A stretch of DNA of 64,000 nt, taken from Deltaproteobacteria bacterium. GTDB lineage: Bacteria > Myxococcota_A > Polyangia > DRWM01 > JAAZOP01. Made by a program: the position numbers and the translations under genes. The notes below the pieces were generated by a model. It did no database searches and was not told where the DNA came from. It saw nothing but the letters and a program-made list of their open reading frames with translations. Location of the stretch: NCBI GenBank assembly GCA_016218765.1, contig JACRCZ010000011.1, forward strand, positions 1 through 64,000. The letters run 5' to 3'. Positions 1 through 8,519 of this stretch are shown here, in pieces (positions within the stretch are counted from its first letter, which is position 1; each line of letters opens with the position of its first letter).

Positions 1-136
1 ACCCCGCTCACCCGCAGTACGACCTGGATCGCCTTCCATGCCTCTGCTCGACTCGGACGCCGATCGAACTGCCAGCCAAGAGCCTCCCACCTGGGGCGAT
101 GTGCCGGCTCGTCCACCGCGTGCTGGGAACGGAAGG

Positions 137-164
137 TTGACATCGGGCTTCGGGCGGGTAGACT
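137..164 (+). promoter_or_regulatory. Predicted sigma70-type promoter of rplS
   Basis: A perfect -35 TTGACA at 137-142 is followed after 16 bases by TAGACT at 159-164. Transcription would start near 171 and leave about 57 bases of leader before rplS. A dedicated promoter suggests that here rplS is not simply read from an upstream rpsP-rimM-trmD operon. Bases 1-136 hold nothing I can identify; an ATG on the minus strand at 39 opens a frame that leaves the window after 13 codons and is too short to judge. Confidence 0.6.
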
Positions 165-227
165 GCGCGTCCTGCTCCCGGGCGGGGTCGGGACAAGGAC
201 GCGGGAGCCAGGGAAGCGAGGGCAGCG

Positions 228-653
228 ATGGCAACCCTTTCGGAGAAACTTGCGGCGGTGGAAGCGCGGAACCTGCGCAAGGAACCGCTGCCGTCGATGC
301 GTCCGGGCGACTCGGTGCGGGTGCACTACAAGATCGTGGAGGGGGACAAGGAGCGCGTACAGGTCTTCGCCGGCGTCGTGATCAAGATGCACCGCGCGGG
401 GAGCAAGTCGACGTTCACGGTGCGCAAGATGTCGCACGGGGTCGGCGTGGAACGCGTCTTTCCGGTGCACTCGCCCCGGCTGGTGAAGCTCGAGGTGGCG
501 ACGCAGGGGAGGGTGCGGCGGAGCCGGCTGTACTACCTGCGCGGCCGGACGGGGAAGGCGGCGCGGATCCGCGAGCGCGATCGCCTGACGGCCGTGGCCG
601 GTCCGGCGGCCGAGGCGGGGGCCGACGAGGCTCCGGCGCAGCCCGAGGAGTAG
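228..653 (+). CDS. rplS: 50S ribosomal protein L19
   Basis: The 141-residue protein has the whole bL19 fold: N-terminal helix, the segment [20 protein letters not shown], the loop [31 protein letters not shown], and the basic tail region [17 protein letters not shown]19 sits at the 30S-50S interface of the ribosome. The last 25 or so residues are an Ala/Glu-rich, acidic extension beyond the usual length of about 115. The ATG start is the only one that gives the normal N-terminus. The stop lies 8 bases before the start of the next gene, so the two are probably co-transcribed. Confidence 0.97.
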   Translation: MATLSEKLAAVEARNLRKEPLPSMRPGDSVRVHYKIVEGDKERVQVFAGVVIKMHRAGSKSTFTVRKMSHGVGVERVFPVHSPRLVKLEVATQGRVRRSRLYYLRGRTGKAARIRERDRLTAVAGPAAEAGADEAPAQPEE

Positions 654-661
654 GCTTCGCC

Positions 662-1465
662 GTGCACGCTCGCGCCGCGAGCGTACCGCTAGTCCTCGCA
701 TCGTTCCTCTGCCTGGGCGGCGCCTGCCCCCCGACGTTCGATCCCATCGGCCGCATCGATCCCATGACGTTGCCCGAGGACGGGCTGGAGTGCCTGCGGC
801 TGGCCGACGACTGGTCGCAGCCGGGCACCCCGCGGGAGAAGAAGCTCGACGCGCTCGTCGCGCTGGACCGCGCCGCCGATCTGGGGGCGGACCGCTACGT
901 CGGGGCCGTGATTCGCGCCCGGGTCTACTTCCGGCTCTCCGAGGAGAACGAGGCGGACGAGGCGGCCGAGCGCTGGCTGGCGGCCGGGGTGGAGGCGGCG
1001 CGGGCCGCGATCGCGGAGCGGGAGGATCGGGTCGAAGGCCACTACTACCTGGCCGCGCTCCTGGGGCGGCAGGCGGAGCGGACGGCGGTAGGAGCGCTGG
1101 ACATGATCCCCGAGATCCTGGCGGAGGCCGAGCGCGCGCTCGAGCTGGACCGGACCTTCGACCGCTGCGGGCCGGTGCTGGCGGTGGGCATGCTGTACAT
1201 CGCGGCGCCGCCCTGGCCGCAGTCGATCGGCGACCCGGAGCTGGGCATCGAGTACCTGCGCGAGGCGGTCGCGTGTTCCGACTACCCGACGAGCCTGATC
1301 ATGCTGGCCGACGCGCTGCTCGAGCAGGGCGAGCTGGAGGAGGCCAAGGAGCTGGCGCGCGAGGCGCTCTCGCGACCCGCGGTCGGCGACTGGGCCATCG
1401 AGGGCAATCGCTGGCGGCCCGTCGCGCGCGAGATCCTCGAGCGCGCGGAGCACCCGGGGGAGTAG
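662..1465 (+). CDS. TPR lipoprotein, TRAP-transporter T-component (TatT)-like
   Basis: The 267-residue protein starts at GTG 662 with a lipoprotein signal peptide ending in the lipobox LGGAC, so Cys is probably lipidated. The rest is alpha-helical TPR-like sequence. The central stretch AERALELDRTFDRCGP followed by GMLYIAAPPWPQSIGD and then YLREAVAC resembles the TatT/Tp0956 lipoprotein family, in which a hydrophobic pore-forming TPR bundle partners a TRAP transporter. No TRAP permease is in the window, so the function is open. The frame is open upstream through rplS, but that part is out of frame with a real gene and I start at the GTG just after rplS. Confidence 0.8.
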   Translation: MHARAASVPLVLASFLCLGGACPPTFDPIGRIDPMTLPEDGLECLRLADDWSQPGTPREKKLDALVALDRAADLGADRYVGAVIRARVYFRLSEENEADEAAERWLAAGVEAARAAIAEREDRVEGHYYLAALLGRQAERTAVGALDMIPEILAEAERALELDRTFDRCGPVLAVGMLYIAAPPWPQSIGDPELGIEYLREAVACSDYPTSLIMLADALLEQGELEEAKELAREALSRPAVGDWAIEGNRWRPVAREILERAEHPGE

Positions 1466-1478
1466 GGGGTACGAAGGA

Positions 1479-2426
1479 CTAGAACCACCACGTCCATGAC
1501 AGGCTGACGGGGGGGGCGGCGTCGGGCGCGTGTGCGGGGACGGAGTCGTCGGGAGGCAGGAGGAACTCCTCCGGACGGCGCACGGGAAGCCGGAGGTCCT
1601 CGGGGACATCCTCGGGCGGCAGGAGCTGCCACGAGGTCGACTCGTCGTAGAACACGAGGGCATCGATGATGCCGCCGACCATGGTGGCCAGGAGCGTGCC
1701 CAGGACGGCCCAGCTCGCGATCTTGTATCCGTTGGCGTAGTCCGCGGCCTGCTGCCGCCGCACGTCGCTCGTGTTCGCCGCGAACGCCTCGCGCGTGTAC
1801 CAGTCCCACGCGAGGAACGTCCAGGCGTTGGCCGCGAACAGCGCCGCCTCCACGCCGAACAGCGTCCAGCCCTTGGCATCCTCGCCGTTCTGGAATTGGC
1901 CGACCCCGAACGGGACGAACGCGAGGAAGAGCGAGTGATCGTTGTCCCGCCGCACCAGATAGCGCGGCCGGAGCGCCTCGCCCAGCTCCTCCAGCCGCTT
2001 CCGGTACTCCTCCATACGCCTCTCGGCCAGCTCGAGCTCGGCCCGGCGCAGCTCCTCGAGACGCTCGCGCATCTGGTTCTTCACGAGCCGGAAGGCGTCG
2101 AGGATGGGCGCGGGGAAGACGCCCTCGTCCAGCTCCGCGTCGGGATCGAGCACGAGGAGGCGCTCGAACGCCGCCGACGCCTCGTTGGTCGCACCCTGGA
2201 AGAGGAGCGCGGCACCGAGGTACTTCAGGCATTCCTCGCGAATGGCGCGGCTGGGCAAAGGCTCGCGACCCGGGTCCACCAGCGCCCGGAACCGCTCGAT
2301 GGCGGCCGGGTAGTCGGAGGAGCGGTAGGCGTCCATCGCGTGCTCGAAGTCGAGCAGATCGTCGGCCGCGGCGGGCGGGGCGAGGAAGGCCAAGACGGCC
2401 GGGAGCAGGGGCGCAATGCGACGCAC
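1479..2426 (-). CDS. TPR-containing exported protein with membrane-embedded C-terminal half
   Basis: This 315-residue product starts at GTG 2426 with a signal peptide (hydrophobic core LLPAVLAFLAPPAAA). Residues 25-110 look like two TPR units, followed by a charged coiled-coil segment rich in RRAELELAERR. The second half has hydrophobic segments around LFLAFVPFGVGQFQNG, the stretch beginning TLFGVEAALFAANAWTF, and SWAVLGTLLATMVGGIIDAL. The motif PFGVGQFQNG...GW..FG.EA recalls the DUF5683-type membrane segments often attached to TPR proteins. It converges with the upstream TPR lipoprotein, with a 13-base gap. No enzymatic motif is visible, so the function is unknown. Confidence 0.85.
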   Translation of the reverse strand: MRRIAPLLPAVLAFLAPPAAADDLLDFEHAMDAYRSSDYPAAIERFRALVDPGREPLPSRAIREECLKYLGAALLFQGATNEASAAFERLLVLDPDAELDEGVFPAPILDAFRLVKNQMRERLEELRRAELELAERRMEEYRKRLEELGEALRPRYLVRRDNDHSLFLAFVPFGVGQFQNGEDAKGWTLFGVEAALFAANAWTFLAWDWYTREAFAANTSDVRRQQAADYANGYKIASWAVLGTLLATMVGGIIDALVFYDESTSWQLLPPEDVPEDLRLPVRRPEEFLLPPDDSVPAHAPDAAPPVSLSWTWWF

Positions 2427-2448
2427 GGGGCGGAGAGTAGCAGGGAGC

Positions 2449-2480
2449 GAAGGGTTCTTGGTAATTGGTTTTTGGTTGTC
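2449..2480. repeat. Dispersed short repeat (TTGGTAATTGGTTTTTGGTTG type)
   Basis: An AT-richer block made of TTGG-spaced units sits in the 151-base gap between two divergent genes. It differs sharply from the surrounding composition. Related blocks occur at 42561-42590 and 50238-50269 (as CCAGCAACCAGCAACC on the plus strand) and near 63945-63978. Such blocks are usually non-coding clutter, but in two of these places they lie inside reading frames. Confidence 0.6.
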
Positions 2481-2526
2481 GGTCCGCGCAGGGCAGGGTC
2501 GGCGGGCGGCGGGCGACGATCGGCGG

Positions 2527-2555
2527 TTGCCGCTCGTGCGGGCCGATGCTAGCGT
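2527..2555 (+). promoter_or_regulatory. Predicted promoter of the MopE-like lipoprotein gene
   Basis: TTGCCG at 2527-2532 and TAGCGT at 2550-2555 are 17 bases apart. Initiation near 2562 gives a leader of about 16 bases that includes GAGGAG in front of ATG 2578. The -35/-10 pair follows the same pattern as other start regions in this window. Confidence 0.5.
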
Positions 2556-2577
2556 CCGCGTGAGGAGTTGAGGGGCG

Positions 2578-4530
2578 ATGCGGACCGGCGTCGGGGGGGG
2601 ATGGTGGGCGATCGCGGCGTTGTGCGTCGCGGGGACGGCGTGCGCGACGGGCGGGGACGACGCACCGGACGACGGCGCGCGCCCGGACGGGGGGGACGGG
2701 GAGACGGTCGCGGACGACGGGCGCGACGCGCCGTGGGACGGAGCGTGCCCGCCGGGGCGGACGCCCTGCGCGACGGGGTGCGCCGACCTGACGACCGATC
2801 CGGCGAACTGCGGGGGGTGCGGGCACTCGTGCGGTGCGACCGAGGTGTGCAACGAGGGGTCGTGCGCGGGGACGTGCGGCGGGGGGCGCATCCCGTGCGG
2901 CGCCGAGTGCATCGATCCGACGGGCAACCGGGAGCACTGCGGGAGGTGCGACAACGCCTGCGAGGACGCGCTCAACGCGGACGGGGCGTGCGAGCTGTCG
3001 GCGTGCATCCTGACGTGCCGGGCGGGCTGGCAGGATCGCGACGGCGCGCCCGGCTGCGAGTATGCCTGCACGCCGTCGGGCGCGGCCGAGGACTGCAACG
3101 GGATCGACGACGACTGCGACGGGACGACGGACGAGGGTTTCTCGTGCGCGGTGGGGCGAGCGACGCCGTGCACGACGTCCTGCGGCACGACGGGGTCGGG
3201 GGCGTGTTCGGCGAGCTGCACGCCGCCCGCGGGCGCGGCGTGCCTCCCGCCGGCGGAATCGTGCAACGGGGCCGACGAGGACTGCGACACGGTGCCGGAC
3301 GACGGCTTCGCCTGCGCGCCGGGCACGACCGGCTCGTGCGTCACGCCATGCGGATCGTCCGGCTCGCGGGCCTGCGACGCGACCTGCAATTGGGGCGCGT
3401 GCACCGCGCCCGGGGAGTCGTGCACCGGCGTCGACGACGACTGCGACGGGGTCGCCGACGACGGCTTCCCGTGCGCCGCGGGCAGCAGCGGCACGTGCTC
3501 GACGTCGTGCGGATCCATCGGAGCCCACTCCTGCGACGGGTCGTGCAGCTGGAGCGCGTGCGCCGCGCCGGTCGAATCGTGCAACGGGCGGGACGACGAT
3601 TGCGACGGCGCGCCGGACGACGGCTTCGAATGCGTGTCGGGCTCGACGACGGCGTGCACGCCCGCGTGCGGCGGCGCCGGGACGCGCACCTGCGGGACGA
3701 GCTGCACGTGGGGCTCGTGCGCCGGGCCGGCCGAGGCGTGCAACGGGCGGGACGACGACTGCGACGGCGCGCCGGACGACGGCTTCGAGTGCGTGATGGC
3801 GGCCACGGGGTCGTGCACGACCTCGTGCGGCTCGACCGGCGCGCGGAGCTGCACCGGCTCGTGCAACTGGAGCACGTGCGCCGCGACCGAGACCTGCAAC
3901 GACGCGGACGACGACTGCGACGGGACGACGGACGAGGGGTTCAACGTGATCGTGGACGACATCTCGTACGGGACGCTCGCCGGCTACCTGTCGCCGTGCG
4001 ACGGCGCGGGCCAGACGATCGGCCCCGACTGCAACGCGGCGATCCACCGCTACTGCTGGGGCACGCACGCGGGCTGCTCGACGTCCGGCTTCGGGCCGGT
4101 GGGCGGGACGCCGCCGGGCGCGACCGTGAGCTGCGTCACCGCGCCGGGCGCGATCGACGCGACGTTCCCCGCCCTGGCGACGTTCCACGCGCCGTGCGAC
4201 GGGTTCACGCAGCGCGCGGGGCCCGACTGCAATGCGGCGATCAGCCGGTTCTGCGCCTCGCGCGGCTACGTCAGCGGCTTCGGTCCGGTCGAGAACTCGT
4301 ACCCCTCGGCCTGGGTCGTCTGCGTGCCGTCCAGCCTGGCGACGTACGTCTGGTCGGACTACACGACGCTGTCGGCCTACGACTGGCGGTGCGACGGCAC
4401 GACCGAGCGGTGGGGGACGGCGTGCAACGCCGCGATCCACCTCTACTGCCGGGCGCTGGGGCACGCGAGCGGCTTCGGCCCGACGGAAAACTCGGGGGAT
4501 CGGGCGGACGTGGTCTGTCTGGACGGCTGA
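2578..4530 (+). CDS. MopE-like Cys/Asp-rich repeat lipoprotein
   Basis: The 650-residue protein begins with a lipoprotein signal (lipobox VAGTAC) and an acidic Asp/Gly linker. Then come Cys-rich segments of the type CADLTTDPANCGGCGHSC and six spaced units with the core CNGxDDDCDGxxDDGFxC, the putative metal-binding MopE motif that is abundant in Myxococcota. The last 200 residues contain three imperfect repeats built on CDG....GPDCNAAIxRYC...SGFGPVENS. MopE itself is a copper-binding surface protein of Methylococcus; for the repeats seen here calcium is an equally reasonable ligand, since DxDxDG-like acidic loops dominate. It is most likely on the cell surface. No catalytic domain is visible. 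Confidence 0.88.
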   Translation: MRTGVGGGWWAIAALCVAGTACATGGDDAPDDGARPDGGDGETVADDGRDAPWDGACPPGRTPCATGCADLTTDPANCGGCGHSCGATEVCNEGSCAGTCGGGRIPCGAECIDPTGNREHCGRCDNACEDALNADGACELSACILTCRAGWQDRDGAPGCEYACTPSGAAEDCNGIDDDCDGTTDEGFSCAVGRATPCTTSCGTTGSGACSASCTPPAGAACLPPAESCNGADEDCDTVPDDGFACAPGTTGSCVTPCGSSGSRACDATCNWGACTAPGESCTGVDDDCDGVADDGFPCAAGSSGTCSTSCGSIGAHSCDGSCSWSACAAPVESCNGRDDDCDGAPDDGFECVSGSTTACTPACGGAGTRTCGTSCTWGSCAGPAEACNGRDDDCDGAPDDGFECVMAATGSCTTSCGSTGARSCTGSCNWSTCAATETCNDADDDCDGTTDEGFNVIVDDISYGTLAGYLSPCDGAGQTIGPDCNAAIHRYCWGTHAGCSTSGFGPVGGTPPGATVSCVTAPGAIDATFPALATFHAPCDGFTQRAGPDCNAAISRFCASRGYVSGFGPVENSYPSAWVVCVPSSLATYVWSDYTTLSAYDWRCDGTTERWGTACNAAIHLYCRALGHASGFGPTENSGDRADVVCLDG

Positions 4531-4542
4531 GGCGGAATCTCG

Positions 4543-4573
4543 CGCAGAGACGCGGAGACGCGGAGAGAGAAAG
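4543..4573. repeat. Dispersed GCAGAGACGCGGAGACGCGG-type short repeat
   Basis: Tandem 9-base units (CGCAGAGA, CGCGGAGA) lie in the gap before the acetate kinase fusion gene. A decayed relative may lie at 7030-7065. This family is distinct from the CGCAAAGGA blocks at 10535-10571 and 59852-59890 but has the same 9-base period. Confidence 0.55.
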
Positions 4574-4639
4574 CGGGCACGGGGTGGGGCAGGTGAACAG
4601 GGGGGCGGGGCCGAGGCTCCGGGTCGGGAGGTCGGTACG

Positions 4640-7018
4640 ATGGACGTGACGAAGCTGCTGCAGGGGTTGCCGTTGTTCCGGGGATTCGACGAGGGGGCGT
4701 TGCGCGAGCTGGTGGGGGCGTCGGCGGTCGAGGAGACCGCGGCAGGGGCGCGGCTGCTGGAGTACGGCACGATCGGCGAGTTCCTGGGGGTGCTGCTCGA
4801 GGGCGAGGCCGCGGCGGAGCGTCCGGCGCAGGACCCGGCGGAGCCGGCGCGGGAGCTCGGCCGGCTGGCGCCCGGGGACCATTTCGGCGAGATGTCGCTC
4901 CTGACGGGCGAGCTGACGGGGGCGGACATCGTGGCGCGTACCACGTGCCGCCACCTGCGCATCCCGGCGCCGGTCTTCGCGCGGATGCTGGCGGGCAATC
5001 CGGTTGCCGTCGGCGTCTTGGCGCGGAAGATGGCCGCACGGTTGGCGCAGCGCGAGAAGGACCCCGCGGCGCAGCGCGATGCCGAGGACATGTGGCGCAA
5101 GGCCGAGGATCCCTACGGGCTGAGGCCGGAGGGCGCCTTGGGCGGCAAGCGGGTGCTGGTGGTGAACTGCGGCTCGTCGTCGCTCAAGTACCGCTTCTTC
5201 GACGGCGGGCGCGCCGCGGGCGACGTGCGAGGGCTCGTGGAACGCATCGGGCAGGCCAGCGGCGGGCGGCACAAGCGCAAGGCGGCGGGCGGGGACTCGA
5301 CCGAGGACGTGGCGGCGCCGGACCACGGAGCGGCGCTGCGGGTCGTGCTGCGCTCGGTGACGAAGGAGGGCGGCGGACCGCTGGGCTCGCTGCGCGAGCT
5401 GGACGCGATCGGGCACCGCGTGGTGCACGGCGGGGACCGCTACCGCGGGGCGACGGTCATCGACGACGAGGTGCTGGCGACGATCCGCGAGTGCGCGACG
5501 CTGGCGCCGCTGCACAACCCGCCCAACCTGCTCGGCATCGAGGCGTGCCGCTCGGCCGCGCCGCAGGTGCCCGAGGTGGCGGTCTTCGACACGGCGTTCC
5601 ACCAGACCGTGCCGCCGTTCGCGCACCTCTACGCGATCCCCTACGACCTGTACCGCGAGGCGCACCTCCGCCGCTACGGCTTCCACGGGCCGTCGCACCA
5701 GTACGTCTCGCTGCGCGCGGCGACACACCTGCGCCGGCCGATCGTGGAGCTGAAGATGGTGACGTGCCACCTGGGCTCGGGCGCGAGCGTCTGCGCCATC
5801 GATCACGGGCGCTCGGTCGACACCTCGATGGGCCTCACGCCGCTCGAGGGCCTGGTGATGGGGACGCGCGGCGGGGACATCGACCCCGGACTGCTGATGC
5901 ACCTGTGCACGCAGCGGGGGATGGCGCCCACGGACGTCGAGAAGATGCTCTCCAACGAGTCGGGACTGCGCGGCGTCTCGGGCGTGAGCAACGACATGCG
6001 GGAGATCGAGGAGGCGGCGGAGAAGGGAAACCCGCGGGCGGCGCTGGCCGTGCAGATGTTCGCCTACCGCGTGAAGAAGTACATCGGCTCGTACGCGGCC
6101 GCGCTGGGCGGCCTGGACGTCGCGGTCTTCACGGGAGGCATCGGCGAGAACGCCGCGGGAGCGCGCGCCAGGATCTGCCAGGGCCTGGACCGGTTGGGCA
6201 TCACCATCGACGAGGGTCGCAACCGGGCTCCGGCGGCGGGCAGGGAGCCGGCGTTCGAGATCTCGGCCGAGGGCGCCCCGGTCAAGGTGCTCGTGGTGCC
6301 GACGGACGAGGAGTTGATGATCGCGCGCGAGACGGTGCGGGCGCTGGGCAACCGCGACGTCACCACCATCATCCAGGCGCGCGAGAAGAAGCCGATCCCG
6401 ATCGAGGTCTCCGCGCACCACGTGCACCTGTCCGGCGCGGACGTGGAGCGGCTGTTCGGCGCGGGCCACAAGCTGACCCCCCGCTCGGAGCTGTCCCAGC
6501 CCGGGCAGTTCGCCTGCCAGGAAGTCGTCGACCTGGTGGGACCCAAGGGGCGCGTCGATCGCGTGCGGGTCCTGGGGCCCGAACGGCCGGAAACGCAGGT
6601 GGAGATCTCGCGCACCGAGGAGTTCAAGCTCGGCATCGATGCCCCGATCCGTGCCTCGGGCGACATCGCCGGCTCCCCCGGGCTGACGCTCGTCGGCACC
6701 GTGGGCCAGGTGACGATCGCCGAGGGGGTGATCTGCGCGCTGCGCCACGTCCACATGCACCCCGAGGACGCCCTGACGTACGGCCTGCACGACCGCGACG
6801 TGGTCCGCGTGCGGACGCAAGGCGAGCGGGAGCTGATCTTCGGCGACGTCTTGATCCGCGTGTCGCCGAGCTTCCGGCTGGCCATGCACATCGACACCGA
6901 CGAGGCCAATGCGGCGGAGCTGAGCACCGGCGCCGCCGGGATCCTCGACTCGATCCAGGACCGCCAGGGCCCGCAGCGCAAGACGCTGACCGGAGTGCCG
7001 ATGACCGCCGCGAGGTAG
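4640..7018 (+). CDS. Fusion protein: cNMP-binding-like domain - acetate kinase - PduL phosphotransacylase
   Basis: One 792-residue frame joins three domains. Residues 1-140 are a cyclic-nucleotide-binding beta-roll (GDHFGEMSLLTGELTG); the Arg that normally binds the cyclic phosphate is not at its expected place, so ligand binding is uncertain. Residues about 168-570 are a complete acetate kinase: VNCGSSSLKYRF, VVHGGDRYRG, VFDTAFHQT, CHLGSGASVC, MGTRGGDIDP and GGIGENAAGARARI, with the catalytic Asp, His and Arg in place. Residues about 590-792 are a PduL-type phosphate acyltransferase with its His motifs VSAHHVHLS and RHVHMHPEDA. PduL makes acyl-phosphate from acyl-CoA and phosphate, and acetate kinase turns acyl-phosphate into ATP and acid, so the fusion holds both steps of the Pta-Ack route. 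ATG 4640 has GGGAGG upstream. Confidence 0.93.
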   Translation: MDVTKLLQGLPLFRGFDEGALRELVGASAVEETAAGARLLEYGTIGEFLGVLLEGEAAAERPAQDPAEPARELGRLAPGDHFGEMSLLTGELTGADIVARTTCRHLRIPAPVFARMLAGNPVAVGVLARKMAARLAQREKDPAAQRDAEDMWRKAEDPYGLRPEGALGGKRVLVVNCGSSSLKYRFFDGGRAAGDVRGLVERIGQASGGRHKRKAAGGDSTEDVAAPDHGAALRVVLRSVTKEGGGPLGSLRELDAIGHRVVHGGDRYRGATVIDDEVLATIRECATLAPLHNPPNLLGIEACRSAAPQVPEVAVFDTAFHQTVPPFAHLYAIPYDLYREAHLRRYGFHGPSHQYVSLRAATHLRRPIVELKMVTCHLGSGASVCAIDHGRSVDTSMGLTPLEGLVMGTRGGDIDPGLLMHLCTQRGMAPTDVEKMLSNESGLRGVSGVSNDMREIEEAAEKGNPRAALAVQMFAYRVKKYIGSYAAALGGLDVAVFTGGIGENAAGARARICQGLDRLGITIDEGRNRAPAAGREPAFEISAEGAPVKVLVVPTDEELMIARETVRALGNRDVTTIIQAREKKPIPIEVSAHHVHLSGADVERLFGAGHKLTPRSELSQPGQFACQEVVDLVGPKGRVDRVRVLGPERPETQVEISRTEEFKLGIDAPIRASGDIAGSPGLTLVGTVGQVTIAEGVICALRHVHMHPEDALTYGLHDRDVVRVRTQGERELIFGDVLIRVSPSFRLAMHIDTDEANAAELSTGAAGILDSIQDRQGPQRKTLTGVPMTAAR

Positions 7019-7135
7019 GTTCGACCGGGTTTCCCGCAGAGGGCGCGAGGAAGGCAGAACGCGCAAGGAGGACCGAGGGGCCGGCCGGGGCGGAAGGCGC
7101 ACCTTCGACCACCCGGGCCTACCCCGCCGGAATAG

Positions 7136-7164
7136 TTGCCGTCGTTCGCCGAGATTCCTATGTT
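7136..7164 (+). promoter_or_regulatory. Predicted promoter of the diguanylate cyclase gene
   Basis: TTGCCG (7136-7141) and TATGTT (7159-7164) are separated by 17 bases in the 196-base gap after the acetate kinase fusion. Initiation near 7171 gives a leader of about 44 bases carrying the ribosome-binding site at 7203-7208. The rest of the gap (7019-7135) shows only a decayed short repeat. Confidence 0.55.
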
Positions 7165-7202
7165 GGCGGCCTCGCGGCGGGGGCGGCTGCTGCTGCGCGA
7201 AG

Positions 7203-7208
7203 AAGGAG
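7203..7208 (+). promoter_or_regulatory. Ribosome-binding site that fixes a TTG start
   Basis: AAGGAG at 7203-7208 lies 6 bases before TTG 7215, an ideal distance. The next candidate, ATG 7257, has no such site. This is why the diguanylate cyclase is started at TTG. Confidence 0.7.
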
Positions 7209-7214
7209 AGGTCA

Positions 7215-8429
7215 TTGACGCACGACACCGACCGGGACGCCCGGCCGCCGCAGACGATGAAGAAGCCGTTCGAGGTTCCTGGGCGGGAGAGGGACGCGAT
7301 CGTGCCGGGGGCGGGCGGGGCGCCGAGGGGCTCGGCGCCGTCGCGGTTGCCCAGCCGGCCGCCGCGGACGCCGACGCCGGTGCCGCGCCCGCCGACGCTG
7401 CCGCCGCGGACGCCGACACCGGCGGTCGGGACACCCAGGGTGAAGACGCTGCCGGGGGCGGGCGTGGTGCTGCTGCCCGATGGGGCGGGCCCGAGCCCCC
7501 AGCACTACGGGTTGACGGACGTGCACCTGCGGCGGATTCTGGACGAGCTGCAGGACGGGGTCTACGTGACGGACCGGGAGCGGCGGGTCCGCTACTGGAA
7601 TCGCGGGGCCGAGCGGATCAGCGGGTACGGCGCCGATGAGGTCGTCGGGCACAAGTGTTCGGAGAACATCCTGATCCACGTCGACGCGGAGGGGACGCCG
7701 CTGTGCCTGACGGGGTGTCCGCTGTCGGCCACGATCGGGGACGGGATGCATCGGGAGGCCGACGTCTTCCTGCACCACCGGGACGGGCATCGCGTGCCGG
7801 TGCGGGTGCGGGTCCAGCCGCTGCGCAACGGCGAGGGCCGGGTGATCGGGGCGGTGGAGACCTTCTCCGACAACACCGCGCAGCTCGCGGCCTTGAAGCA
7901 GGTCGAGGAGCTGCAGGCGATCGCGTTCATCGATCCCTTGACGGGGGTGGGGAACCGGCGGCACGCGGAGCAGACGTTGACGGCGCGGCTGGAGGAGCTG
8001 CGACGGTACGGCTGGTCGTTCGCGGTGATGTTCATCGACATCGACCACTTCAAGGACGTGAACGACTCGTTCGGGCACGAGGTCGGGGACCGGGTGCTGC
8101 GGATGGTCGCGCGGACGCTGGCGGGCAGCCTGCGCTCGTTCGACTTCCTGGGTCGCTGGGGCGGGGAGGAGTTCCTCTGCGTCGTGCCGATGCAGATCGA
8201 TGCGCAGCTCCCGCCGCTGGCGGCCCGCTGCCGGGCGCTGGTCGAGGGTTCGAGCTTGCGGGTGGGGGACCGTTTCGTGAACGTGACGATCTCGCTGGGC
8301 GCGACCATGGCCGACGCCTCGGACACCGTGGACAGCCTGGTGCGCCGCGTCGATGACCTGATGTACCAGAGCAAGGTCGCGGGCCGGAACCGCGTCACTC
8401 TCTCGCCGCCGCGTTTCTCCCGCCCCTGA
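7215..8429 (+). CDS. PAS-GGDEF diguanylate cyclase
   Basis: The 404-residue soluble protein opens with about 95 disordered Pro/Thr-rich residues. A PAS domain follows (about 98-215; DELQDGVYVTDRERRVRYWN, GYGADEVVGHKCSENIL), then a GGDEF domain (about 235-395). The active site reads RWGGEEF, with FIDIDHFKDVND as the metal/substrate segment. It should make cyclic di-GMP from two GTP. RSFD lies five residues before GGEEF, which is the spacing of the inhibitory I-site RxxD, so product feedback is likely. The signal sensed by the PAS domain is unknown. TTG is chosen because of its strong ribosome-binding site. Confidence 0.93.
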   Translation: MTHDTDRDARPPQTMKKPFEVPGRERDAIVPGAGGAPRGSAPSRLPSRPPRTPTPVPRPPTLPPRTPTPAVGTPRVKTLPGAGVVLLPDGAGPSPQHYGLTDVHLRRILDELQDGVYVTDRERRVRYWNRGAERISGYGADEVVGHKCSENILIHVDAEGTPLCLTGCPLSATIGDGMHREADVFLHHRDGHRVPVRVRVQPLRNGEGRVIGAVETFSDNTAQLAALKQVEELQAIAFIDPLTGVGNRRHAEQTLTARLEELRRYGWSFAVMFIDIDHFKDVNDSFGHEVGDRVLRMVARTLAGSLRSFDFLGRWGGEEFLCVVPMQIDAQLPPLAARCRALVEGSSLRVGDRFVNVTISLGATMADASDTVDSLVRRVDDLMYQSKVAGRNRVTLSPPRFSRP

Positions 8430-8468
8430 CTCACGGGTCCGGCGCCGCCCGCGGGGCGCTGCTCGCGC

Positions 8469-8498
8469 TTGACTCGCACCGTCGCGACCGGCCAGCAT
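8469..8498 (+). promoter_or_regulatory. Possible promoter of the his operon
   Basis: TTGACT at 8469-8474 and CAGCAT at 8493-8498 have an 18-base spacer. The -10 is weak, but the position is right: transcription would start near 8505, just ahead of GGAGG (8507-8511) and ATG 8520. The TTG inside the -35 also opens the hisG frame, but as a start it would add 17 residues of unrelated sequence. Confidence 0.4.
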
Positions 8499-8519
8499 CC
8501 TCCGGCGGAGGTGTGCCGG

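Noticed and set aside
1-39. Possible start of a divergent minus-strand gene at ATG 39
   Set aside because: Only 13 codons are inside the window and there is no convincing ribosome-binding site, so it cannot be supported.
38-661. Upstream extension of the TPR lipoprotein frame through rplS
   Set aside because: This part overlaps rplS in another frame, has no similarity, and would bury the lipoprotein signal peptide.
3085-3960. Regularly spaced repeats that could suggest a CRISPR array
   Set aside because: They are degenerate coding repeats (CNGxDDDCDG) in one long frame with variable spacing and no identical repeat units.
8469-8519. TTG 8469 as the start of hisG
   Set aside because: It is part of a likely -35 element, adds 17 non-homologous residues, and ATG 8520 has a good ribosome-binding site.
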